A stretch of DNA of 64,000 bases, from the NCBI RefSeq assembly GCF_964355755.1, contig NC_092678.1, positions 17,582,922 to 17,646,921 on the forward strand, in the 5' to 3' direction. The stretch comes from Antedon mediterranea. Taxonomy: Eukaryota > Echinodermata > Crinoidea > Comatulida > Antedonidae. Shown in pieces: positions 1-11,033 of this stretch (the first letter of the stretch is position 1; the number at the start of each line of letters is the position of its first letter). A model generated the notes under the pieces. That model ran no database searches. It was not told where the DNA came from and worked only from the letters and a program-made list of their open reading frames with translations. The position numbers and the translations under genes are program-made.

Positions 1-346
1 AGCCTTTTGGTGGATAACTTTTCTGTTATTTTATCGGATGAATCGTTTTTTGATGTTTCTATTTTCACTTTTAACATTAACTGTATCGGTATTTTATATA
101 CCATTGGGTTGCTGAATTCTTGGAATTCCATTTGATTGAATTGTGGATACGCTTACAATTGTATTTTGTAACGTGGACGGATACAGACGTGCTCAACACG
201 AGCTATTTTTCGAGCGACGCGATATTTTTGCTGGACAGATACGGCATACAAGTAACCTTCCAATATGACTTTTAGTATGACTTCCTTTATTATTCATGCA
301 TCAGTGCTTGTTCTTTTGATTAACAATGTGAAACATTTTCAACTTG
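1..346 (+). mobile_element. 5' part of a non-LTR retrotransposon (LINE), cut by the LTR element
   Basis: The open frame that encodes the LINE endonuclease after 5072 continues without a stop into 265-351 on the left of the LTR element. The duplicated target TTGAC falls inside a valine-aspartate codon pair, so both sides were one reading frame before insertion. The frame can start at the ATG at 265 and gives a short hydrophobic N-terminus. Bases 1-264 have no recognisable coding content and are probably LINE 5' UTR or older flank. Confidence 0.7.
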
Positions 347-351
347 TTGAC
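347..351. repeat. Target-site duplication TTGAC, left copy
   Basis: TTGAC precedes the TG of the left LTR and is repeated exactly at 5072-5076 after the CA of the right LTR. Five bases is usual for a Ty3-type integrase. Confidence 0.9.
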
Positions 352-557
352 TGTCACAGTATTGACATGATATACTATCTGCTGCCACCTACAGTTATGA
401 CTCAACCAATAAATTATTTGCTGCCACCTATTGGGGGTTGACCTTTGGGGCTGAATAAAGGCACTTCGATATGGTTAATGCTACATGTGTGTGAGTCTGT
501 TTATTACTGGGTTTGAATCTAATAAAGCATTCACCATCAAGCACATACATCACGACA
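352..557 (+). repeat. Left LTR
   Basis: 206 bp, beginning TGTCACAG and ending CACGACA. It contains AATAAA-like signals near 470 and 520 (CTGAATAAAGG, TCTAATAAAGC), compatible with LTR polyadenylation. It matches 4866-5071 apart from two substitutions (position 2 and one in AATAAATTAT). Confidence 0.93.
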
Positions 558-569
558 TGGTGTCAGAAT
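558..569 (+). promoter_or_regulatory. Primer-binding site, probably tRNA-Leu
   Basis: TGGTGTCAGAAT directly follows the left LTR. It is complementary to the CCA-bearing 3' end of animal leucine tRNAs, as I recall that sequence. The match weakens after about 11 bases. Confidence 0.65.
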
Positions 570-661
570 AGAGGTTATAAAGAACGCACAGGTGAATTCA
601 TTAATTGTGATTTTCGGAAAACAACGGAAAAATATAGACTTATAATAATCTACAACGCAGG

Positions 662-3040
662 ATGGCTGAATTAACAGGCATACCTATTCCATCCATCGAC
701 TGGAAGACAACAAATTTGCCCGAAGCTCTACGTAAGTTCAAACGGACGTGCGAATTTATTTTTAATGGACCACTATCAGAAAAAGATGAGGTAATAAAAG
801 TACAATACCTAATGTTATGGGTTGGCGACACAGGTCGAGACATCCGTGATGGCTGGGGTTTATCAGACGAACACAAGCAACAGCTTGCCCCACACTGGAC
901 TGGATTTGATAATTATGTAAAACCTAAGTCAAACTTCAGAGTAGCTCGTTTCAGATTAAGGGCACTCAAACAAGAAGAACAAGAAACAGTAGATGCTTTC
1001 ATTACAAAGGCAAAACTGATTGCTGATGAATGTGAATTTACAGACAAACAGGAACAGTTACTAGACACATTAATTGCAGGCCTATATAATGATACTATAC
1101 GGCGCAAATTGATAGCACAAGACAAGGACATGACACTAGACGGTGCATTGAAAATTGTACGTGCATATGAAGGCACAAAAAGACAAATGGATGACATTGA
1201 AGGTACCAAGGCGATACAAGCTGTGAAATACAAGAGACAACCCAGACAAAAACCCAAATACAACACACACCATTGCTTGAACTGTGGTGAACAGCATGAA
1301 AGAAATGACACATGCCCTGCTGCGAATGAACACTGCTTTTACTGTAAGAAAGCAGCCCACAGAAGCAAGGTTTGCTTCAAAAAGAAAAAGGACTCTACTT
1401 TCAAGAAACAGTATAATAAGAAAAGAGTCAATCAACTGGGAGAAACAACACCACATCACGACGAAGATGACACAGGTAACAGTTTTGTACTTGATTCTCT
1501 TGAAAACAATGTGAATGCAGTGAAGACAGACACTCAAGCTTACGCCAATATTCAAATGACTGGCGACACCAATAGAACTGTTCGATGTAAACTCGACAGT
1601 GGTGCGGAAGTCAATGTTATGCCGATGCGAATATTCAGACAGCTATTTCCATCACAGACAGATGAGATGAACAAGCCTATGAATTTACATAGATCTAATG
1701 CAAAGCTAATTGCATATGGTGACAACAGCATAATAGCATATGGCACAAAGATGATCAAATGTACACACGGTAATACAACGAAAAAACTTTACTTTTACAT
1801 TACGGAGGATGACGGCAAGACAATGCTTAGTCTCAACACGTGCCTCGACTTAAAGCTAATTACACTAAACTGCATAGATACATGCATAAAGTGTCACAAG
1901 AAAAGTGATATATCTGAAATCACTTCATCCATAAGATTTGGACAAAACGGCGACGCCAAAGAAGACCTACTGTCACAATACAAGTCATGTTTCCAGGGAG
2001 TTGGTCTTTTCCCAGGTGAATATCACATAGACTTGCGTGAAAATGCAGAACCTGTCATTCACCCTCCACGAACAGTACCTGAAACATTAAAGACAGCCCT
2101 AAAAAAGGAATTACAACGAATGATTGATCTTGAAATAATTGAGAAAGTTGAACAGCCAACCGACTGGGTCAACAGCATTGTGTATGTTACAAAACCTACA
2201 GGTGAATTGCGTATCTGTCTGGATCCAAAAGACTTAAATAAACATGTTAAACGGCCTCATCATTATACACAGACACTGGATGGTGTGCTGCCAAGCCTAC
2301 AGGGATCCACACTGTTTACAATTCTTGATGCTCGCTCCGGATATTGGAACGTAAAACTTGATAACGCATCTAAACTATTAACAACTTTCAATACACCATA
2401 TGGACGATACTGTTTCAAAAGACTACCTTTTGGACTAGTTTCAGCACAAGATGTATTTCAGAAGAAGGTATACCAGACATTCGAAGGCCTACCAGGTGTA
2501 ATTGCCATCGCAGACGACATTGTCGTGTTCGGCAAAGACGAATCAACACATGACGCTAATTTAAAACGTGTCATGGACCGTACAAAGGAAGTTGGGTTAA
2601 AACTCAACCCAAACAAATGCATGGTGAAGTCCCAAAGAATTAAATTCTTTGGAAATATTCTCACACACAAGGGTCTTGAACCAGATCCAAGTAAAGTTAC
2701 ATCAATTATAAACATGACACCTCCAACAAACGTAACAGAACTACAATTACTATTGGGCATGGCCAATTATCTTGGACGTTTCACTCCAAATTTGGCAACC
2801 ATCACAAGTTGTCTTCGAGACTTAACAAAGAAAGACGTGATTTTCTCATGGGGCCCAGAACACCAAGCCGCTTTTAAAAAACTGAAAGAGGCAATCAGCG
2901 CAACGCCAACGCTGGCATACTTTAATCACAAAAAAAGAAGTTACTGTACAAACGGATGCCAGTATGCGAGGCCTCGGAGCGACTCTAATGCAAAATGGAC
3001 AACCGGTTGCTTACGCAAGCAAAAGCCTCACAGACACTGA
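662..3040 (+). pseudogene. Ty3-type Gag-protease-reverse transcriptase, 5' section of a broken polyprotein
   Basis: 792 codons from the first ATG after the LTR. Residues about 1-190 are Gag-like. Two Cys/His-rich knuckles lie near residues 205-240 (CLNCGEQH and CFYCKKAAH). The aspartic protease motif LDSGAEVNV is near residue 310. The reverse transcriptase has the palm motif LDARSGYW near 554 and the catalytic IADD near 615, followed by thumb and connection sequence. The frame leaves the family sequence at a run of seven A at 2930-2936; the RNase H homology continues in the next frame, so one base is extra there (or a programmed +1 shift is used). The terminal ~35 residues after 2936 are out of frame and meaningless. 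Confidence 0.93.
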
Positions 3041-3494
3041 GAGAAATTTCTGTAACATTGAACGAGAAATGCTGGGTGTCGTTTTTGGACTTGAACGGTT
3101 TCATCATTATATATACGGAAGACATATTACCATTGAGACCGATCACAAGCCTCTCGAGGCTATTACAAAAAAACATCTGAGGAATGCACCACCCAGACTC
3201 ATGCGAATGCTACTTCGAATACAGAAGTACGACTTTACCGTCAAATACATTCCGGGACGAGAAATACCCGTTGCCGATGGACTGTCACGGTTGCCAGTCA
3301 AGGGCAAAGAGATAAAGGATATCGACATTACCATTCACGACATTACATGCACTACAGCATCCAGACTGGAAAAGATAAGATATTCAACTCAAAACAACAA
3401 AACACTTAACATCCTTACACATATAATTGCTGAAGGATGGCCAGAAAACCATAGCACGTGCCCAAAGGAAGCAATGCCTTTTTGGAACTTTCGA
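2937..3494 (+). pseudogene. Ty3-type RNase H and linker, second section of the polyprotein
   Basis: In this frame the RNase H sequence reads from the TDAS motif (2952) through YASKSLT, the catalytic-region NIEREMLG and the ETDHKPLE motif, then YIPGREIPVADGLSRLP, typical of Ty3 elements. It ends at a TAA (3495-3497) exactly where the family reads on into the integrase N-terminus (FR.ELV), so this is a nonsense mutation, not a natural end. The downstream integrase is in the same frame. Confidence 0.9.
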
Positions 3495-3497
3495 TAA

Positions 3498-4655
3498 GAA
3501 CTAGTCAGTCACAATGGAGTAGCTCTGAAAAGAAACCGTGTTATAATTCCAAAGGAAATGCAGAGAGAGATTCTTGACAAAATACATACAGGACATCAAG
3601 GTATAGAGAAATGTCAATTTAGAGCCCGAGAATCAGTATTCTGGTGCGGTATTAATTCCGATATTGACAACATGGTCAAACAATGTAGTGTTTGTCAACA
3701 TAATCAAGTAGCCCAGCAACAAGAGCCACTGATCCCCATTGAAGCCAGCAAACCATGGGATATAATCGGATCTGATCTATTTCACTGGAACGGACACAAC
3801 TACTTGCTGGTAGTGGACTACTACAGTTCGTATGTAATAATACGGAAGTTAACAAGTATCACCTCACAAGCAATCGTAAGCAAACTTAAAATCATATTCT
3901 CTGAATTCGGAATTCCAAACACATTCATAAGCGATAATGGCAAACAGTACGACTCTGATGAATTTCGAATGTTCACGAACACTTACAATTTTAAACACAC
4001 TACAAGCAGTCCGAGATATCCACAATGTAACGGCAAAGCAGAGAGATTTGTGGGTATCACAAAGAAAGCGCTAGAGAAGTCGTATGAAGCTGGAGATGAC
4101 CCTGCCTTAGCACTCCTATGTCTACGCACCACATCCCTTCAAGCAGGAATGCCCTCACCAGCAGAGATCATGTTTGGACGCAAGATACAGGCAAACTTAC
4201 CGGTAATAAGCACCAATAAGTATGATCACACAAAATTTACTCGTTCAACAAAATGGTATACTCACTATAATCAACATGCTAAACCACTCAAGGAACTTCA
4301 GAACGGACAAAGCGTAAGGGTCCAAGACTATAAAACCAAGAAATGGAAACCAGCGATCATAGACAAACCAAGTTCAGAACCCAGATCATACCTTCTGACC
4401 ACATCAACAAGAGCCCAGTATCGTAGAAACCGTCGACACATACGGACAACTGGCGAAACCTTCCAAAAAACACTAAGCGATGATTCACAGGACATTATCA
4501 GTGAACCTGACACACTAAAAGACGCCAAGCCAACAAATACACCACCACTAATTGAATCACCTAAGCTCATGCCTACACCTACGATCGGACAAGAAAACCA
4601 ATATGTAACTAGATCTGGCCGAACAGTGAATCCACCAAAGCGTCTGGACTTGTAA
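3498..4655 (+). pseudogene. Ty3-type integrase, third section of the polyprotein
   Basis: The first usable ATG is at 3558, but homology starts right after the TAA at 3495. An HHCC zinc site is visible (HTGHQG...CSVCQ), followed by the catalytic core with the two aspartates in GSDLF and ISDNGKQY and the glutamate in GKAERF. The C-terminal part is basic and poorly conserved and ends shortly before the polypurine tract. The catalytic residues are all present, so only the upstream stop and frameshift disable the polyprotein. Confidence 0.93.
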
Positions 4656-4853
4656 TACAGTATAATAATAATATTAATAAATCACAACTTGAACTTGACT
4701 GCAGCTATACATATCAATCTAATAACTCTATATGAGCGTTTTACAAAATTAAATAAACTAGCATACAACGAACAGTGATACACGTATGCAATAACCAATT
4801 CATGATACTTTACTACCTATTTTTTTTTAAATTACAATTTAGACACAATATTT

Positions 4854-4865
4854 AAAGAAAGGAGA
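4854..4865 (+). promoter_or_regulatory. Polypurine tract
   Basis: AAAGAAAGGAGA lies immediately upstream of the right LTR, the expected plus-strand primer position. Confidence 0.8.
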
Positions 4866-5071
4866 TTTCACAGTATTGACATGATATACTATCTGCTGCC
4901 ACCTACAGTTATGACTCAACCAATATATTATTTGCTGCCACCTATTGGGGGTTGACCTTTGGGGCTGAATAAAGGCACTTCGATATGGTTAATGCTACAT
5001 GTGTGTGAGTCTGTTTATTACTGGGTTTGAATCTAATAAAGCATTCACCATCAAGCACATACATCACGACA
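4866..5071 (+). repeat. Right LTR
   Basis: Direct copy of 352-557. It is followed by TTGAC, which restores the interrupted LINE frame. Confidence 0.93.
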
Positions 5072-6425
5072 TTGACCAATTTTTTAACGCAACCGCCGAA
5101 GAGAGATACGACATATCAGCCATTTTTACCTGGTGCAAACATTCCAACGCTAACTTTGCGGTCGCTGCAACAAGTGTAATTTTTGTATCGCCTGCCTATA
5201 TTTACAGTTCCGGAAATTATCAAACAAGGAAGAATACGTCCCACATACACCGGACTCTTGATCTTAGAGGGAAAGGCTTACTCTTTGCTATCTTGCTTAA
5301 ATGTGGTGATATTTCTCCAAACAACCCGGGACCCGAAATCCATCTCAATATGGAGGAAGACTTCAATGTTTGTGAAACTATGTTGGATAATACTGTTCCT
5401 GATGCGGAGCTCAATATTGAAGGATACAACGTTTTCCGTCGAGATCGAAATCGGTCTGGAGGAGGTGTTTGTTTTTTTGTTAAGGAAAGACTATCTATAC
5501 GCGAACGCCGGGACCTGGATTCTGAAAGTATTGAATCAATTTGGATGGAAATTTTGCTTCCGAGGACGCGTCCTATTGTTGTTGGATCAATTTATCGTTC
5601 ACCAGGTCAATCATATAAGCTATTTATTGACTCGTTTGAAAATATATTGGCTGCTATTCGACCAGATGTCGAAGTTATTGTCCTTGGTGACTTCAATATT
5701 AATTTGAAAAATGAATCTGCATCAATATACAAAATGTTAGAAACAACTCTCTTGAAACTTTTAGCTTTACCCATCTGATAAAGGAACCAACTCGAATTAC
5801 TAAGTTTACATCAACAGTTTTAGATATTATCATATGTAACCATTCGCAAAAAAATTTGCAATCGGGTGTCATCCATGTAGGCATTAGTGACCACAGCCTA
5901 ACGTTTTGTACTCGTAAATCTTTAAAATATAAATTTAACCAACATAAAACTATCAAAATTTGTTCACTTAAGAACTACGATGTTAATATTTTTAATGAGC
6001 AATTAACACAATCTGATTGGTCACCTGTTCTCGATTCATCAGATGTGGACTTTGCCTGGTGCTCTTTAAAAAAAATATTTTTGTCTCTTATAAACAGAAT
6101 GGCTCCTCTCAAACAGGTGCGCCTAAAACAAAAATCTGAAGAGTGGATGACACCGGAAATATTAAGTGCCATAAAAGAAAGAGACTCACTATTAAATAAG
6201 TTCAAGAATAACCCAAATAGGCCAGACCTTTACGATGCATTTCGTAAGTTGCGTAATCGCATACAAAAGGACATAAAGAAAGCAAAATCTGCATGTTTTT
6301 TAAATAAGGTAGAAGTTAACAAAAATAATCCCAATAAACTCTGGAAATGCCTTAAAGATTTGGGATATAAAAATAAGCCACAAAAGGGTAGCACTATTTT
6401 GTTAGATGTTAATGGGAATTTTAGT
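5072..6425 (+). pseudogene. LINE ORF2, endonuclease part
   Basis: The frame reads from the TSD through a cysteine-containing CGDISPNNPGP motif typical of many invertebrate LINE N-termini, then an apurinic-type endonuclease: SGGGVCFFVK, IVVGSIYRSPG, VIVLGDFNIN and, in the next frame, VGISDHSLTF. A frameshift occurs near 5755, where the endonuclease C-terminal part changes frame (LIKEPTRITKF follows). The stretch 5856-6425 is the linker before the reverse transcriptase. The family is CR1/L2/Jockey-like by overall design; the clade is not certain. Confidence 0.88.
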
Positions 6426-6850
6426 AATTGTCGGCGCAACGGTAAAACAAAACAACTACTAAATGTATACAGTAAACTATGCAATTTATTCCAAGTGAAT
6501 CAAGTGAGGATTCTCAATAAATAGATACAATATACAATATACAATATTTGATAAGACAATGCAGTAAACGGTGTAGCTAAGATGCTGGTTGAGAAAAGAG
6601 TGTGTTAATAATGTGGTCAGTGCATGGTAATATTGGGCTTGGCCCATCTCATCTGACCAATTAGGATTAAGAGAATTAATGTGGTTTTCTGTTAGAGTCA
6701 TTAACATTCTTAAAATCCATTAGCTAGAAAAGTGAAGGTAACAGGAAGGTAACCTGTCAATGTGACGTTAAATAAAGAGATATATAGAGGATGTATAAAT
6801 AATCAAATTAAAAGTAAATGTTGAATTGTTTAAAAGCTATGTGGTAGGTC
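6426..6850. mobile_element. Unclassified insert inside the LINE
   Basis: LINE protein homology stops at about 6425 (after DVNGNF) and resumes at about 6855 (SEVSNYFNKYFANIAS). The roughly 420 bases between are AT-rich, noncoding, and include a CAATATA run near 6525-6550. I see no clear inverted ends, so boundaries are approximate. Confidence 0.6.
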
Positions 6851-8166
6851 CGCTACAGAATCTTTGCCATAATGAAAGCGAAGTTTCAAATTATTTCAAT
6901 AAATACTTCGCAAATATTGCTTCCGATTTAATGAAGAAATTGCCTTCTCCCAGTAACCTTTTTAGTGTGGGTTCGAATGCCTTTAAAAATTACTATAATA
7001 GCAAAATCAAACATGTTTCTGGTTTTTCTCTCGAAGAAATTGACGAGAGCCTTATCGAAGAGGAATTGAAAAATCTCAACCCATCTAAAAGTGTAGGCCT
7101 TGATCAGATTCCTGCAAAATTTCTTAGAGACGGAGCTCCTAATATTAAAATACCAATAACACATATAATTAACCTCTCCATTAAATACGAACGTATTCCC
7201 TCGGATTTTAAACTCGCAAAAGTCACGCCCCTTCATAAAAAGAATTCCAGAACTGAGGCTAACAATTACAGACCTATAAGCATTCTCTCCTCAGTTTCGA
7301 AAATTCTGGAGAAGGTGGTATATATACAAGTTTCCGATTACCTTGAAAGGAATCAACTTAGCTACGATCATCAATCCGGTTTTCGTAGATCATTTTCTAC
7401 CGACACATGTCTTATCCATCTTAGAGATCACCTTAGAGTTCAAATGTCAAATGGTTTATTTACGGGTATGGTTTTACTCGATGTCCAAAAGGCCTTTGAC
7501 TCGGTCAATCATGATATTTTGTGTAAAAAACTTAAGTATCTAGGATGCCGGTCTATCGGTTGGTTTCAAGCGTACCTGTCTGGGCAAAATCAGATTGTCG
7601 ATATTAAAGGTACCAAATCGGACTCTATTGAGATTGGATGTGGTGTCCACCAGGGTAGCCTTTTGGGTCCTCTCTTGTTTCTTATTTACGTGAATGACCT
7701 ACCATCTAGTATCGAAAGTGATTGTAAAGTTGTTTTATACGCTGACGATTGTGCAATTTTTTAATCCCATAAAGATCCAATCGCAATCCAATCTAAACTC
7801 CAAAACAATCTCGTATCATGCAATAATTGGCTGATCGACAATCAACGTTCGCTTCATTCGTAAGACCGAATGCATCCTGTTTGGTTCTAAACGTAGATTA
7901 AGCAAAGTAAACGAATTCTATATTGATTGCTTTGGAACGACTATAAATGGATCAAAATCTATCAAATATCTAGGTATTGAGATTGACCAAAATGTATCAG
8001 GTGACGTCATTGCCCGCTCTGTTATAAACAAAGCAAACGGCAGACTGAAATTTCTGTACCGACAATCATCATTTCTTAATTCACATTGTCGCAAAATTCT
8101 TAGTTTTGCTTTAATCCAACCGATTTTCGATTATTCGGTTTGCTCATGGTCTTCTACGGTAAATAA
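6851..8166 (+). pseudogene. LINE ORF2, reverse transcriptase part
   Basis: Reverse transcriptase motifs are in order: LNPSKSVGLDQIPAKFL, NYRPISILSSVSKILEK, QSGFR, the catalytic LLDVQKAFDSVNH, HQGSLLGPLLFLIYVND and YADDCAIF. An in-frame TAA at 7762-7764 falls just after YADD, and a frameshift follows near 7858, after which KTECILFGSKRRL and IKYLGIEID continue. The coding sequence is cut at 8166 by the GACA-core element. Defective copy. Confidence 0.93.
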
Positions 8167-8898
8167 CAAGGCTAACAGCCATTAAGTCGCGTGCTACAAT
8201 GCATAGTGATACCGGACCGACAGACAGACCAACAGACCGACAGACAGACCGACAGACCGACAGACAGACAGACAGACAGAGAGACCGACCGACCGACATA
8301 GTGAACTATACTGACCGAAATTACTGAACATGTTTAAAAATGTTGAAATGTTTAAAAACATTTATTTTTTTTAAATTTACACGTGCGTAGCCTGTCACTT
8401 TCGACGTGCTCGTATAACGTAATTTCGAGTTGAAAAGTAAGTCAAGAAAACAGAAATCGGCCAAAAAGAGTGCGCAATAACATTTAACGCGCAGTGCGCG
8501 CGCAAAAATATGCGCACTCATGGCAATTTTGTAAACGCTAAAAATTGCCTGAAATGTACTCTTATTTCATCGATAACAAATTTTGAAAATGTTAAGCGCG
8601 CGTACGCATGCGTTACATGCGCTACGCACGTAATTGTATTGCCATATGATGATTTATGCCCTGAAATTTATGAGTACCAAATTTTATTTAATTGTGATTC
8701 ATGGTTGTGAAGATATGATTACAAACGTGATTTCGTTAAATCGTGCGTAGACCGCGTCATTTTTTATTGCGCACCGTGAAAACATAACCACATTGATTCC
8801 TGGCCATAAGGAATATACTGTGAAAAATTGACCTAGCTAGATTAAACTGATATCAAGATAAGGTCAGAAAGCGATAAAACGCATAGTGATACCGGACC

Positions 8899-8929
<31 letters not shown>

Positions 8930-8966
8930 CGACCGACATAGTGAACTATAGAGTCGCTTCCATGCG
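8167..8966 (+). mobile_element. 800-bp noncoding element with GACA-repeat modules
   Basis: The insert splits a LINE codon run and is flanked by AATAA on both sides (8162-8166 and 8967-8971). It starts CAAGGCTAACAGCC and ends GAGTCGCTTCCATGCG. It holds two copies of a module made of CATAGTGATACCGGACCGAC, a GACA/GACC microsatellite and GACCGACATAGTGAACTATA (about 8202-8310 and 8882-8950). The stretch between is noncoding and rich in GCGC/CGCG. A shorter copy lies in the opposite orientation at about 15520-15645. The class is unknown. Confidence 0.75.
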
Positions 8967-9640
8967 AATAAAAATTTAAAATCAAAATTACAAACGACTC
9001 AAAACAAAATGGTTCGTTTTATAAAAAAGTTAGGTCCCCGATCTCATGTTGGTCAATCTCAGCTAAACGACGTTGGTATGTTAAAAGTACAAGACCGTGT
9101 CGAATTTCTTAGAGTCTGTCATGTTTTTAAAATATATAATCATTGTTGTCCACCTTATTTATGCAATCGTTTTATTAGAATTTCAGACAGTCATAATTAC
9201 AATACTATGGGATGCAATTTTAATTTTAGAATCCCAACTATCAAGCCAATGGCACATGTGACCTTTTTTTACAATGCTATTAAAGAATGGAATAATTTAC
9301 CAATTAACATTAAGGAATCACAAACTGTTTCTTGTTTTAAAAGTAAAGTTAAAAAGTATCTTCAGGAACGTTCACTAGCTCTAGAAACTATTTAATTAGC
9401 GCTTCTTTTTTTTTCGATTGTCCTTTTTGCTGTTTTTTGTAATTTTTTATATGTTGCTTTGTTTGTCTTTTTATCTGTTCTTTCAAAGGACCTCATTGGA
9501 AACAAGTCCGTAGAGGACTTTTATGAGTTATCCTTGGCATCCTTGTTTTTTTCTGGTATTTTTATATTTGCCAATTTTAAATGTATGTCTGTGATATTTT
9601 ATGTACTGATGCCGAAATAAATCAAATCAAATCAAATCTG
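8967..9640 (+). pseudogene. LINE ORF2 C-terminus and 3' end
   Basis: After the insert the LINE frame resumes (LQTTQNKMVRFIKKLG) and runs to a TAA at 9393-9395 with a C-terminal domain typical of CR1/L2-like LINEs (FYNAIKEWNNLPINIK). The 3' UTR contains AAAGGACCTCATTGGAAACA, a motif I associate with CR1-like elements, and ends in a short AAATC tandem tail (about 9619-9638), the usual tail of such LINEs. Confidence 0.85.
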
Positions 9641-10450
9641 TTATAATAGCCTATTTCCTATACAATAACTTTCCGTATCCCCACTCGACGTGCGAGGCGC
9701 CCTTTAAATTTAGCTCCATGTTTTCTCGCTTTTATTTGCATTGAACGAATAGGAAGTGTAACATCTTCCTACTACACTATCTTTGACACGATGTATCCAT
9801 ACAATATGAATATTAATGAGCTAACTCAGGTCAAGGGTTAAATTAAACCGGAACACATTTGTCTTCCAGACAAATAGCTTCCGGTTGGTTAATTTTTGCA
9901 TTAAATTGCGATTTTCCCGTTTAAAAAAATATTTTTTTCAATCCAAATTGAGGTCAAAGTGAATAACTTTTCGGTGCAATTAAAATGGCCTATTCAACAA
10001 AAATATTGAAAAAAAAAATTTTTTTCAGGGGGACAATACATCTTTAAATATTTCATTAAAAAAAAAAATATTTTTTGTATTATTCTTCATTTATCAGACT
10101 TATAATAGGTCATTTTTAGTTTAATAAAGTTAATCAATTTCATGGAAAAGACCGAAATAATAATGTTTCTACTTATAAAAAGACAAAATAAACAGATTAA
10201 TTTCAACAAAACCTCATTGAATTGACAGTGCAGCTAATTTGACTATTTCCTTTTTCAAGAAAATTCAATTGGTCAATATAAATAACTCTTATGTAACATT
10301 AAAATGGCATATTCAACAACAAATTCCAAAATAAATTATTTTTTCAAGGGATAAAATATCTTCAATTCTCATTTTACTTATATTTTCAGGTTATAGCCTA
10401 AAATGTGAATAATTTCTTGCACCAATTAAATTTAAAAATAACTCACTTAC
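9641..10450. other. AT-rich intronic or intergenic DNA with a dispersed repeat
   Basis: No gene recognised. It lies downstream of the CUB exon and is probably its intron. About 9950-10400 holds two diverged copies of a repeat containing TTAAAATGGCMTATTCAACA followed by a CAGGGGGA-like stretch. A related copy lies at 25790-25930. Confidence 0.4.
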
Positions 10451-10792
10451 CCGGTGGAACAATTACTGCTGTAACTGTTGCATTAAATCCTCTCTTTGTT
10501 ACAATATTATCAGTAGATAAAGCAATCCACATTGTGTTGTTGTTGGAAACTAGAGAATCAAATGTTGAACCTGTAAATCTAACTTTATTTTCATTTCCTG
10601 CAAATGCTATATTCAAAAAATCCCATTTGTCCTCCAGTTGAAAGTCGTTGAACTCAATACGAATAACCAACTTCGGAGAGGTTGTAACCATCCATTCGCA
10701 CTTTAAATGGTTGTCGTAGTTCTTCGGATAATTAGGAGACCAAAATACATATGATGAGTTCTCAGATTCAAGATGAATATCCATGTTACATT
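10451..10792 (-). CDS. CUB-domain exon of a secreted protein (exon 2)
   Basis: The exon encodes a full CUB domain, a beta-sandwich extracellular module. It begins CNMDIHLESENSSYVFWS and continues with SPNYPKNYDNHLKCEW, FNDFQLED and FTGSTFDSLVSNNNTMWI, including the SPNYP and CEW hallmarks. It is bounded by a good acceptor (TTTTTGCAG) at the high end and GTAAGT donor at the low end. The 342-nt exon starts and ends in phase 1, the symmetric phase usual for shuffled extracellular modules. Exon 1 (12112-12172) ends in phase 1 and joins in frame. Later exons, which would lie at lower coordinates, were not found in the window; the LINE at 1-9640 would then sit in the next intron. Confidence 0.85.
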
Positions 10793-10998
10793 CTGCAAAA
10801 AGAGAAATAAGATAATAACATTAATACACGGATAAATGTATATAGGCCTATTGTTACTATTGTATTGATAGAAAAATAGCGTGAATAATAATATAGGTAA
10901 TCACAATATTTGATATTTTCAAAATAACCTTAAAGGTAATATATCCGGCTAATCTTGTATATCTAATTCTTATTGATGGTATTAATATGATAGGCCTA

Positions 10999-11033
<35 letters not shown>

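Larger units (their letters stand above)
352..5071 (+). mobile_element. Ty3/gypsy-type LTR retrotransposon, nearly complete
   Basis: The element has 206-bp direct terminal repeats (352-557 and 4866-5071) differing at about two positions, TG...CA ends, a 5-bp target duplication, a primer-binding site immediately after the left LTR and a purine-rich tract before the right LTR. Internal domains run in the order Gag, CCHC zinc knuckles, protease, reverse transcriptase, RNase H, integrase, the Ty3/gypsy order. The Gag and protease style resembles the Mag/SURL-like lineages of invertebrates, which is an inference. No env-like frame is seen. Close LTR identity means a recent insertion, but the polyprotein frame is broken twice. 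Confidence 0.95.

Noticed and set aside
913-1555. Minus-strand frames of 132 and 139 codons opposite the Ty3 gag region
   Set aside because: They lie fully opposite a well-supported Gag frame, have no recognisable domain, and their composition is explained by the complementary strand.
5183-5707. 174-codon plus-strand frame in the LINE endonuclease region
   Set aside because: Overlaps the real endonuclease in a different frame; the conserved GDFNIN and SGGGVCFF motifs are in the other frame.
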